Shown one piece after another: positions 11,640 through 21,345 of a stretch of 64,000 bases of DNA. Below the pieces are notes generated by a model. That model did no database searches. It was not told the DNA's origin and worked only from the letters and a program-made list of their open reading frames with translations. The position numbers and the translations under genes were made by a program. The DNA is from Pseudopyrenochaeta lycopersici (lineage: Eukaryota > Ascomycota > Dothideomycetes > Pleosporales > Pseudopyrenochaetaceae), in NCBI GenBank assembly GCA_003313425.1, contig NHZP01000082.1, forward strand, positions 1 through 64,000. Reading direction: 5' to 3'. Within the stretch, counting starts at the first letter, position 1. Each line of letters opens with the position of its first letter.

Positions 11640-12380
11640 TCCTCTATAGCGACTAGGCGCAGGCAGTAGCAGAGCAGACGAGCCTACAGCCTGGCCGCGC
11701 GCTGCTGGCTCTCCTTATTCTGTATCTTAGCCAGCAGCCGTACGTCAGGCTTATGCGCCTTAGCACTACGCAGCTAGCGCAGCGTATCGATCGCAAGCGT
11801 GCTGAGGCCCTGTACCGCCTGCTCTACTAGCTGCTCTACTGCGGCTACTAGCTGCTGCAGCGCAGGCTTGTCGTCGCCTGGCAGCCGGATCGCGTAGGCC
11901 AGCAGCCTCTAGTTAGGATAGGCCTGCAGGTGCTCCTCCTAGCGCGTCCTCTTAATCCAGCCTGTACAGTCCTTAGCGGCTGTCTCCTCTGCGATGCGAA
12001 CTATGGCCTCGCTATCGTCGCGCTTAAGGGCCTGCCAGCTTAACGTGAGATGAGCTAGCGCCTCCTGCTGCTGTTGCTGCTCTGTCTGCTGTCGCCCTGC
12101 CTGCTGCTGCCCTGCCTGCTGCTGTTCTGCCTGCGCCTGCTGCTTAGCTGCCTCCTCCTCCTCCTGCTCCTCCTCCTCCTCCTGTACAATAAAATAGCGA
12201 ACGTAGCGCCGCTCGCGGAAGAAGGTCTGTACCTTAACAGCCTTCTATAGCTGCGTTACCTGCTCCTGATACAAGGCAGCTAAGGCAGACGACTAGCGCA
12301 TAAGCTTAACGCTATGTTACTAATTAATATGCTGCTGCATCTTCGCGCGGCTTGTACTAATAAAGCTACAGACGCTACTG

Positions 12381-12414
<34 letters not shown>

Positions 12415-12703
12415 AGAGGAACCCGTCCTACGCCGGCCTGAGCGCCTTAATAGGGCTGCTGTAGGGCGCTAGCTAGGCTACCTCTGCTAGCGCAAGGAGC
12501 GCGAAATCCTAGTATAAGGCAAGCTGCGCTCTCTGCGCTGCTGCATGCATGCTATAGTACTCCTTAAGGTGCCTATTAAGGCTATTATATAGAACGCGTA
12601 GTTACGCGTCTAGGAACGCGATTTATGCTCTAACGCGTTACGCGTAGGTACTAGCTAATCTAGGTTAGAGCACTAGCTAAGAAAGGTTTAGTCGCAGAAT
12701 AAA

Positions 12704-12815
12704 GGGGGCGGACGCATTCTTCTAGGTGTTCTCCTTCTGTTTCGTAAGATTAGCGAACGCACGGGGCAAGAGAAAAAAGGGGCAGACCTCATAGTTCTGG
12801 GGATCCATATGCCTG
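12704..12815. other. short unRIPped island upstream of the degraded helicase
   Basis: About 110 bp with ordinary CpA/TpG content between two RIPped blocks. It would be the promoter side of the degraded helicase. No motif recognised. Confidence 0.35.
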
Positions 12816-12849
12816 GCTTCTATAATATTATTAATAGTTACTAAGAATA

Positions 12850-13930
12850 GTGCGAGAACTTAAGTTAAGATAATAGTACAGGGCTAATTAAATTATAGAG
12901 TAATGCTACACACTTCCTACAGAAACTAAGGGAGAAGTAGCCTAACGTATAATAGATAAAGCAGCTATATAAATAAGGTAAAGTAAGGATTTTAGATCTA
13001 CGCCTGCCTTATAGCTTAACTAGACTATCTACTATTAAATAATAAACTATGCTGCCTTAGTACGTAAAAGTTAATAATAATATAGAAACTATAGAGGTTC
13101 CTAAGATAGGCAGCTACTAATTAATTATAACTACTTATTAGCATCTTACTAAGGCCCTATACACGCCCTCTAGTTACCTAAATAAATATAGAGGTATTAA
13201 ATAGCTTTTCTTAGGAGCTACGTAACCTATTTATAGTTATCTTATCTCACAAGCTGTAGGTAGCCTTATTAGGTAGGATAACCCTGTTATTTAAGACGCT
13301 ATACACGATATCTTTAACCTAGATATAAGTACCTATAAAGATATTATAGCAGAAATCTAAGCTAGCTAAAAAGAGACTGTAAGGATAGTAAAACGTTACT
13401 AGGAGATTATTAAGATATATAAAGAGGCTGCGTATTAATTAGATAGTAATATTCCTTCTTAGTCCTACTTCTTTAATAAAGGAAAGTACCTAGCTTAGAT
13501 AAGTAAATAGTACGTTTATAATAGAGAGGTTAATAAGGATATAGCCTTATCGCAACTCCTTAACGAATTAAGCTAAGAGGAATAAGCTTAGCCTAATACG
13601 CTTAACTAATAAATAGTGTCTTTAAGCGTTCGTCGCCCTTATAGTAGAACCTTGCTAGCAGGTTTACTATTAAGCCCGTTAAGTTCGCCTGTAAGCATAT
13701 TACCGCTAACTCCTCGTCCTACTAGGCTTTCTGTTACCTATAATAAGCTTTATAAGGACCTACCGCTAACAACTAGGCCTACTAGGAAGTTAACTTAGCA
13801 GCTAGGAAGGAGCGAGGGAAGTAAGGGGACTTAGCGCAGCTAGCAGATTTAGAGCTAAAAGGTTAAGTAAATCTAAGAGACAGAGGATAAGGAGTAGGAG
13901 ATATAAGGAGATAAGGCGTAGGTTAGGGGA
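12850..13930 (+). pseudogene. unrecognised RIP-degraded coding region
   Basis: Reading plus-strand frames through TAG/TAA gives protein-like stretches, the longest continuous one from about 13130 to 13600. It includes TPSSYLNKYRGIK, LFLGAT, AVGSLIR, DAIHDIFNLD, KRY and NKGKYLA. Charged and aromatic residues look coding rather than random. I do not recognise the family; a transposon-encoded protein is most likely given the repeats around it. The start is not defined. Confidence 0.45.
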
Positions 13931-14230
13931 CAGTCTAAGATCTCTTTCCTTTATAGTTATTTATATTCTATCTTAGGTTAAGTTAACCTTTTTCCTTTAT
14001 TATTTTCTTTTATTTTACCTCTTATAATAAGATGCTAAGCTTTATAGGGTAAAGCTCTTAAGTAGGGGAAGTATGTGCTAATACACTTAGTAACGTAGTT
14101 ACTAAGGGCATCTTAGCTAGGATTAGGTAGGCTTAGCTAGGAAATCTAAGTATAAAGGTAGATAGATAGGACCTCCTTAGGAGGCATTAAATCTACTAAG
14201 TATTACCTACGCTGTACTGTTAAGTCCTGC

Positions 14231-14410
14231 TTTAACAGAGTTTCGATCATTCAATTCACCGTTGCCTATCTACCCTTGTCTACCTTGTTACTCGTCCCCG
14301 CACCTCACCATCTCAACCAACACGAGATGCTCAGTTGCTTCCACTGCGCGCAAGGCTACCATCAAAAGGGAGAAGTTAGCTGAGGCCTCTGTTCCTGCAC
14401 AGTATAACAC
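14231..14410. other. unRIPped island before the copia element
   Basis: About 180 bp of normal dinucleotide content between RIPped DNA on both sides. One plus frame reads RKATIKREKLAEASVPAQYN and stops at once; too short to call. Possibly the remains of an exon. Confidence 0.3.
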
Positions 14411-14684
14411 TATTTTTTGCTAATTTTAGATATTACCCTTACAGTAGTGTACACCTAGGGGAGGACTGTAACAAAAAGCTTAGTAGCGCTGCAGCTAGTA
14501 ATAAAATCTAGGCAGATAAGCTTATTAACACTTATGCAGATCTAGTTACTTATTTATAAAAATAAATACTATAAGCTTAGTAAAAATAAGCTTACTATAC
14601 TAATATGTTGGCGGGCAGCAGGCAGGAGGAACTAGGTTGATTCCTATCAAGTGAGACACAAGGGAACTATATACCCTGTGGATG
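14406..14684. other. RIPped spacer, no gene seen
   Basis: AT-rich, depleted in CpA, no frame or repeat recognised. The last 60 bp before the copia target site has normal composition. Confidence 0.4.
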
Positions 14685-14855
14685 TGTCAGATACAAGCGA
14701 GGGTACGCGATACTGTATTGTAGTACAAAGCTCGGGTGTAACCACTTGGCACACACACTCTCCATAAGAGGAGAAATAGGGAACACAGAATAGATCAACC
14801 ACGTTCATCATCAAAATTCATCAAAGATAAAGCTAAATAGTCCTTGAATCTGACA
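14685..14855 (+). repeat. copia 5' LTR
   Basis: 171 bp, tgtcag...ctgaca. Followed at 14856 by attaagagtctcactg; the corresponding stretch after the 5' LTR of the second copia is also conserved, so this is where the primer-binding site would be, but I cannot match a tRNA to it. Confidence 0.9.
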
Positions 14856-14892
14856 ATTAAGAGTCTCACTGCCTCAACCTTGCGCTAGAGCA

Positions 14893-16122
14893 ATGGCGCA
14901 AGCAACAAACTGCGATTTCGATATTATCCTGACAGATTACATGACTTGGAAGCCTTGGTACGAGCAGCTGGAGACCAGATGCCTATCTCTTAAGGTCTGG
15001 CACCTCGTCGACCCTTCGAGCGATGCTGCGCCGAAGACAGAGCCGACCCCTCCGACCGAGCCAAACATTGAAATGTATGAGAAACGAGCGGCGATCGGAG
15101 ACCGACCTCCAGCGAACCCATCTGATTTAACGAATGGCGGACAAACCGCTTTTAAAACCGATGTTGATTACTATAAGACGCGACTTGACTCGTACAAAGT
15201 CGCAGCAACAAACTATAAAGATGAAGATGCAAGGTTAGATAAGCTGTCGGTCTACATCCAAGCAACAGTCTCTGTCCACCTAAAGAAGACATGCTGCAGA
15301 CCAAAGCTCTCAATCCGAGAATGGGTAGCTAGTCTAAAGAGCACTGTCGGCATCGACGATGAAGAAGAACAACTGCGCGCTCGGGATCGATACATTGCAG
15401 CCTTAAAGCCAATGAGACAACCAACGCATTGGGACAGCTGGCTGACTGAGTACGATCACGCAGCAACTATCGCAGAGACTGAAGAGATTGGAGAAGTCCA
15501 AAAACTCAATCATGTAATACAAGACTTCCTGAACGCAGTCAGCAAGGTCAGCCCTAACTGGGTGCCATCATTCCAAGACCAAGGAAGACGCGAGCCAGGA
15601 ATGAACCGAAAAGAAATGATGAAACGCTTCCGAGACCACATGAGCTTATACTACCCAAAAGGGAGACAGCAGAAGGGCGCTTTTGCTGCAAGTGAAGCTT
15701 CATATCTCGCTGGCAGTGGTGAATCCACCCAGGACACGGACAGGGACGCCTCTCTCGTGCCCGATAGCGCATCATCTGACCAACCTAAACAGGGGTCAAG
15801 GAGGAAGTCCTCGTCAAAAAAACGCCCAGCTGGTCATTCGACCATATCCAAGCAGTCTCAGAATTGGGATAAAGCGGCAGCTGGAGGCACAAAATGCCCT
15901 GCTTGTGGACTACGCCATCTTCTAGCCAACTGCCTCTATATTGATGATAACAATGCCCCAGACTGGTTCAAGCCGAGGGAATCAATATCAGAGCTGGTAA
16001 AGCTACGCCTACAATACGATCCTGATGTACAGGAACAAGTAAGGGCATTGAAAAGACAACGAACACAAACACCAAGCTTCAAGAACTCTCACACTCCTAC
16101 GCCTGAGATATCTGCTGACTGA
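14893..16122 (+). CDS. copia Gag polyprotein
   Basis: Structural Gag of the copia element, 409 codons from ATG 14893, 37 bp after the LTR. The middle has a helical capsid-like region (WDSWLTEYDHA, FLNAVSKVSPNW). A zinc knuckle near residue 336 reads CPACGLRHLLANC, i.e. CX2CX3HX4C, one residue tighter than the usual spacing. A basic SSKKRPAGH segment precedes it. The frame ends in TGA at 16120-16122 followed by C, and the same frame continues as pol without a break, so the stop may be read through or may be a TGG to TGA change. Confidence 0.9.
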   Translation: MAQATNCDFDIILTDYMTWKPWYEQLETRCLSLKVWHLVDPSSDAAPKTEPTPPTEPNIEMYEKRAAIGDRPPANPSDLTNGGQTAFKTDVDYYKTRLDSYKVAATNYKDEDARLDKLSVYIQATVSVHLKKTCCRPKLSIREWVASLKSTVGIDDEEEQLRARDRYIAALKPMRQPTHWDSWLTEYDHAATIAETEEIGEVQKLNHVIQDFLNAVSKVSPNWVPSFQDQGRREPGMNRKEMMKRFRDHMSLYYPKGRQQKGAFAASEASYLAGSGESTQDTDRDASLVPDSASSDQPKQGSRRKSSSKKRPAGHSTISKQSQNWDKAAAGGTKCPACGLRHLLANCLYIDDNNAPDWFKPRESISELVKLRLQYDPDVQEQVRALKRQRTQTPSFKNSHTPTPEISAD

Positions 16123-19100
16123 CTTGAAGGTCGGAAGATTACAACCATTAGTGCTGCGTTCAACGCTGCATCTTTCCAAGCCGAGCATTTAGACTACCCA
16201 CTAAGACACTCCTTCATCCTAGACTCGGGCTCGACGATCCACGTCACGAACGACCGATCTCGACTTCGAAGCCTGCGTCCTCCCGTTACGGCAGATTACA
16301 TACTGGCTGGGAACACACGAATTTTGATACAAGGATATGGAACAGTGTGGCTCAACCTAAGAGGGCCATATGGACCAACAAGGCTCGTGCTGAACGATGT
16401 GGCATGGTGTCCAGAGATCCTATGCAATCTAGTCTCATTCAGATTGCTTAGACAACAGGGCGTGTGGTGGGACAATAAGAATGAGCCTACGACTCTCAAG
16501 AAGCGAGACGACTCAACAATCGCATGCCTAAAAGAAGCACATGGACAATGGATACTCGAGCAAGAAGACGAGATGCAGGCAGCATTTCACATAAGAACAA
16601 TCAATCCTCGATCAAAGCGAGCACCACAGAAAGCTGACGCGATGCGCTGGCATAAACGCATGGGACATCCAGGGCCGGCAGCTATCGAACACCTAGTCCA
16701 GCAATCTGAGGGGGTGCGCATTAAGGGAGTTACAACAGTCAAGTGCGACGCGTGCGGAAGAGCCAAAACTAAGCGGCAAATACGACGCACACCTCGATCA
16801 AACCACGAAGGCCCAGGAGAAAGACTAGCTATTGACTTCCATTCTTATGAGGAGGGAAGCTCAACGAAGGAGAAGAGTCAAATGCTCGTCACTGATCGAT
16901 ACTCCGGTTTCCTATGGGACTTTTACTTCAAGGACAATCGACTTGGGAAGTCAATCATCAGGTTACTAGATATTATTGTCCAGTTCCTGAAGAAGCAGTA
17001 CAACATTACTGTTAAAGTGATCGAATGTGATGGTGAGATTGCAACTACGAAGCCGGAGGTAGCACGATGGTGTACCGCGCAAGCAATACGACTCGAACCT
17101 TCAGCTCCAGATACCCAAGCACAAAACGGTGGTGCTGAACGCTCAGGGGGTGTAGTCAAAGATAAATCTCGCGCGATGAGGCTAGACGCAAACTTGCCGT
17201 GGGAGCTGTGGCCAGAGATTACACGAGCAGCGGTGTATCTATACAATCGAACGCCGAACTACTCGAATCATTGGAAGTCACCGTACAAAGTCTTCTTCAC
17301 ATTTGCAGCTCTCCGAAACGGTATCGTCACAACACCTCAAAAAACCGAACCTGGCACACCTAAAAGCATATGGCTGCAAGGCCTTTGCCTTGACTGATGA
17401 CACTCTTCGAGGCAAATCACGACTCCAACGTCTTGATCCGCGAGCTTGGATTGGATACCTAGTTGGATATCGATCGTCCAGTATCTACAGGATCTGGATT
17501 CCAACGATGGGCAAGGTGATCAGCACTCGAGACGTAGTGTTCGACGAAGACACGATATTCAACGGGAAGACAGAAGACATTATGGACAATCTCATGCACA
17601 GCACCTTGAACGAGATAGCTGCATGGGTGAGATCCGCTGAGCTTCCAGAACCTACCTACGATCAACCAGAGACTGAAACGTTCTTTGAAGATGATACAAC
17701 ACAGGATACTGAGCCAACCCAAGAATATGATAGCCCAGGATACCGCCAAGGGAGGAAGACGGGGTACAGCTATCCTACGCCACCAGCGACTCCACCGCCG
17801 GTAGCTCTGCTTGCGCATCTGCTAGCAGGCGCTTATCAGGAAGACACTCAGGACTCAGATGCCTCATCAAAGACCGTCCCATGGAAGGCCGCATTCATGG
17901 CTGGGACACAGGCTGGGAACATTGGAACGTACGAAGGCAAGCCAGTAGATAAAGCTCAAATGAACCGAATGCTGGCACAAGGTCTAAGGCCTCATCTCAA
18001 CCAACTTCCACCGCCGCCGTCAACCCAGAGGCAGATAGAAGAACATCCACTCAGAGACTACTGGAAGGAAGCCCAGAGAGAGCATCTTAAGAGTCATGAG
18101 CAGATGAAATCATGGTCTGAAGTGCCCGTAAAGGAAGTAAAAGCAAAGGGTCAACAGATCTTAGACTGCATGTGGGTGTATACCTACAAGCTCGACAAGG
18201 ACTATCGCTTCAAGAGCTGTAAGGCGCGATTAGTCGTCCGAGGAGACCAACAGAGAAATATTACTTCTCAGGAAACCTATGCAGCTACTCTCGCGAGCCG
18301 GTCGTTTCGAATGCTGATGGCGATCGCTGCTCATTTTGATCTTGAGCTCAAACAGTACGACGTCACGAATGCTTTCGTTCATGCAGCAATGTACCGAGAG
18401 ATCTACATGAGAATGCCACATGGCTATCGGAAGCCTGGGACAGTTCTGCAAGTCAACAAGGCCTTATATGGGCTCCGAATATCACCAGTCCTCTGGCAGA
18501 AGGAATTCACATCAACCCTCAAGAAACTGGGCTTTCAGAGCGTCCCTCACGAGCCATGCTGCCTAATTAAAGACGGAATTATCATATTCTTCTATGTCGA
18601 CGATATCATTCTTGCATACAGCAAGCAGAAGGAGACTGAAGCCCGGCAAGCAATCCAACATCTTAGAGACAAGTACTCAATAACTGGCGGAGATGATCTT
18701 CAATGGTTTCTTGGAGTTGAAGTCATCAGGAGCCGAGAGCAGCACAAGATCCAGCTATCACAAGCAGCATACGCGGACAAGATCAGCCGTTTAGTCGACA
18801 GAAAGGATATCCGACACGACACTCCAATGGCGGCCATTGAACCCAAGCCTCGGGAAGGCCTGGCTACTCTTTCAGAAATCAACAAGTACCAGCGCAAGAT
18901 TGGATCTCTAATGTTTGCAGCTGTGACTACTCGTCCAGACATTGCATTCGCGACGTCACGACTAGCACGCTTTCTGATGAATCCGGGACAGGAGCATCAT
19001 GATGCAGCCGATCGAGTTCTCCTCTACCTGCAGAGCACCAGAAATCGAGCGCTCGAGCTCGGCGGAGATAGTCGACTGGAAATCGCAAGCGACGCCTCTT

Positions 19101-19630
19101 TTGCCGATAACACACTAGACAGAAAGAGCTCACAGGGATATACAATCAAGTTGTTTGGTGGCTTGATAGCTTGGAAAGCAAGCAAGCAAGATACAGTCAC
19201 AACCTCGACGACAGAAGCTGAGCTTCTTGCGCTATCACAAGTTGCAAAAGAAGCTATATTCATATCACGACTACTCAAGGAATTGCAAATCAAACTGCCT
19301 GAGGACACAATCACGATACAATGCGATAACACTCAAACCATCCGGCTAATCAATGAAGAGGTCTCACGGTTGCAAACTAAGCTCCGGCATGTAGACATTC
19401 ACAATCATTGGCTGAGACAGGAAGTGTTAAGAAGAAGTATTCGGGTCATCTATGTCCAATCGGCTGACATGCTAGCTGATGGCTTTACAAAGGCGCTGCC
19501 AGCAAATAAATGGGCACGATTTCTAAGCCAAATGGGCCTTGTAGAGCGCACAGGAAGCAGAGATCTAACAGCAGCACCCCTTGAAGAGATCCAAAGCCAA
19601 ATTGAGAAGCTAGAGATCGAACAGGCGTAG
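16123..19630 (+). pseudogene. copia Pol polyprotein, frameshifted once
   Basis: In the gag frame after the TGA: protease with DSGS (near 16227), then the integrase HHCC finger (WHKRMGH...CDAC), and its DDE residues in AIDFHS, IECDGE and NGGAERSGG. At 17339-17344 a run of six A's shifts the frame; the correct reading (KPNLAHLKAYGCKAF) resumes one base later in the frame that runs to 19630. That part holds reverse transcriptase (KARLVVRGD, NAFVHA, FFYVDDI) and RNase H (SDASFAD, STTEAELLAL, IQCDN). All catalytic residues are present. Five A's would restore one frame, so this is a single-base insertion, an assembly error, or an unusual slip; it falls between integrase and RT, where no programmed shift is known. 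Confidence 0.9.
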
Positions 19631-19733
19631 CTAGACGGTGATCGATGCTTCTTGTACACGACCTCTAGATTCACTAGAAGACAACGGAAGTATTTCTTTT
19701 CCAGCTTGAAATGGTTTCCAAGCTGAGGGGGTG

Positions 19734-19904
19734 TGTCAGATACAAGCGAGGGTACGCGATACTGTATTGTAGTACAAAGCTCGGGTGTAACCACTTGGCA
19801 CACACACTCTCCATAAGAGGAGAAATAGGGAACACAGAATAGATCAACCACGTTCATCATCAAAATTCATCAAAGATAAAGCTAAATAGTCCTTGAATCT
19901 GACA
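19734..19904 (+). repeat. copia 3' LTR
   Basis: 171 bp, matching the 5' LTR base for base by eye. Directly preceded by a purine-rich stretch gctgaggggg (about 19722-19731) that fits the polypurine tract. Confidence 0.9.
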
Positions 19905-19909
19905 GGATG

Positions 19910-20640
19910 CTTATATAACAGAGCACGTGAGGAGCTAACCGTGTTGGCTAACATAATACCTCTTACTAGTTAGTACTAAATTACACTATTAGAAAGTTTA
20001 AAATAAGTAGCTTATTAATTATTTTTTTAATTATTAGTAAATAAGCTTTAAAGGCTGCTAAAAATATAAGTGGTAGTACCTAATTATATAGACTAGCTAC
20101 CTAAAACCTACTTAGCACCTTACAGCTAAGTACTCTAATAATTATAATACTTATCTATTCTATTAGAGACAGCCTAATAAGCCTAAGCTACCTACTTATT
20201 ATATACCTCTAGGTTAGTTACTACTTAATAAGGATTGGCTAGCTGTAGAAGAGTACTTTAGCGGCAACAAGGGTACCTAAAATTACTGTAACTTACGCGT
20301 CTTAGCCTTAATTAGCGCGACTTTAGCTTAATTTACGTGTCTTTAGCTTTAATTTACTTACCTTTAGCCTTACTCAGTGTAGCGCGCCTTACTTTACACG
20401 CTATATCTAGAGCCTTTATAACTAAATAAAAATTATAAAGGTTACTCTTATATATATTATATAAAAGTCTTTAAGTTCTATTTTCTTATTATAGAGTAGA
20501 AGTATTAAAAGATACTTTAGAGCTTAGTAATTTTATATAGGAAACTATTTAGATTTACTAAGTTAGAGTAACTTAGTTGTGAATAGTTTTCTTGTGTTTA
20601 TATCTTTTTTTTTTGTTTTTGTCTCTAGTTCAGAGGCCCT
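19910..20640. other. RIPped remnant DNA
   Basis: AT-rich with few CpA or TpG. No frame recognised. It ends at a purine tract and LTR-like start, so it is probably the internal 3' part of an LTR element. Confidence 0.4.
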
Positions 20641-20648
20641 CACTATTT

Positions 20649-20740
20649 TGGAGGGGGGAGGTCGTGTTAGGGTTTAATTCTTCCAAGTTACTAGACGCAG
20701 GTGAAAGGTAACTGTTACCTTTTACCTTTCACCTAGCTGG
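20649..20740 (+). repeat. LTR-retrotransposon 3' end: purine tract, LTR start and hairpin
   Basis: ttggaggggggaggtcg (20649 on) looks like a polypurine tract, followed by tgttagggttta as an LTR start. Inside, aggtgaaaggtaa and ttacctttcacct form a 13-bp stem around 20698-20735. I could not find the LTR's other end or a partner, so this is a solo or broken end. Confidence 0.5.
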
Positions 20741-21039
20741 ATAGCTAGATCGGGACTAGCCTGATCTAGCTCATGTATTTAGGCAGCACCTCTCTCCCGA
20801 ATGTAAGAGGTATCTGCTATTTTGTCCACTTCTTTTAAATAGAGGTACTCTCAACCAGACCGTCCCAACTGTGCGTGTCGACTGCCTCACAGAGATTGTG
20901 TGTTGTGTCATTGCAACATGTTGCAAACTCAGCATTAAATCTGTTGCCGTATTTGTCAATGAGTCAGTATTCATTTCCTACTGCACATTCGAATGCCATT
21001 GTTAGATAGGAGTCAAATACTAATAACTGGTGTTTACTT

Positions 21040-21345
21040 TAGGGATGGATGTTCACGACATGTCGACTATGCCGACGAAGCGATAAATATCGGAAGCATA
21101 GGGTGCTCGGCAGGCAGTCCGTTTCTCAACATAGACCGCCCTATCTCGAAAGCGACTTCCGTTGGTGCTCAAGCTATACACCTAGGCTATGGCTACCTCA
21201 GCGAGAATGCCGCCTTTACTCAAGCCACACGAGATGCGGGCCTTATCTTCATCGGACCCAGCGTGAAGGCAATGTCAACTCTAGGTGATAAACGAAGCTC
21301 AAACGCCGTCAGCAGAAGTATCTTACTAACACCCGGCACCATGGT
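21040..21345 (+). pseudogene. biotin carboxylase fragment
   Basis: About 100 codons matching the N-domain of biotin-dependent carboxylases such as 3-methylcrotonyl-CoA carboxylase alpha: HVDYADEAINIG, FLNIDRPISKA, GAQAIHLGYGYLSENAAF and FIGPSVKAMSTLGDKRSS. The usual HPGYG is HLGYG here, a C to T change. The sequence gtttactttag before it, with tactaataac upstream, looks like an intron end. The coding match stops abruptly at a transposase, and no ATP-grasp or biotinyl part follows. A broken piece of a host gene. Confidence 0.75.

Larger units (their letters stand above)
7640..12660 (-). pseudogene. RIP-destroyed OrsD / RecQ-like helicase
   Basis: Second member of the helicase family, same strand as its intact neighbour. 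Reading through stops on the minus strand gives, in order: an OrsD finger (RHLKEY near 12560), a DGFLC...C...H segment with an (AGC)n serine tract near 12390, and a VQTFFRERRYV strand near 12220. Then come LARGPKLLSV near 10480, NYFHTT near 10140 and the Tyr codon at 9965-9967. The motor has TGGGKTLL near 9535, NKLH in place of DExH near 9215, LALRVGVD and QESRRA near 8710-8640, CLYC near 8230 and HSLWQC near 7950. Frame is kept from 12557 to about 9565, where one base shifts it just before Walker A, then kept again to the end. Nearly all other damage is CAG/TGG to stop or Gly to Arg. Not functional. Confidence 0.85.
14685..19904 (+). mobile_element. Ty1/copia LTR retrotransposon, young and unRIPped
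   Basis: A 5220-bp element bounded by two 171-bp LTRs that look identical by eye. The LTRs begin tgtcag and end ctgaca, and are flanked by the 5-bp duplication ggatg (14680-14684 and 19905-19909). Inside are gag, then protease, integrase, reverse transcriptase and RNase H in copia order. Composition is unlike the RIPped DNA around it. A stop between gag and pol and one frameshift make autonomous activity of this copy doubtful, though the LTR identity argues for recent insertion. Confidence 0.95.

Noticed and set aside
17339..17344. Programmed frameshift in copia pol
   Set aside because: It lies between integrase and RT, where no such signal is known, and the RIPped relative lacks the extra base; a single-base insertion or sequencing error is simpler.
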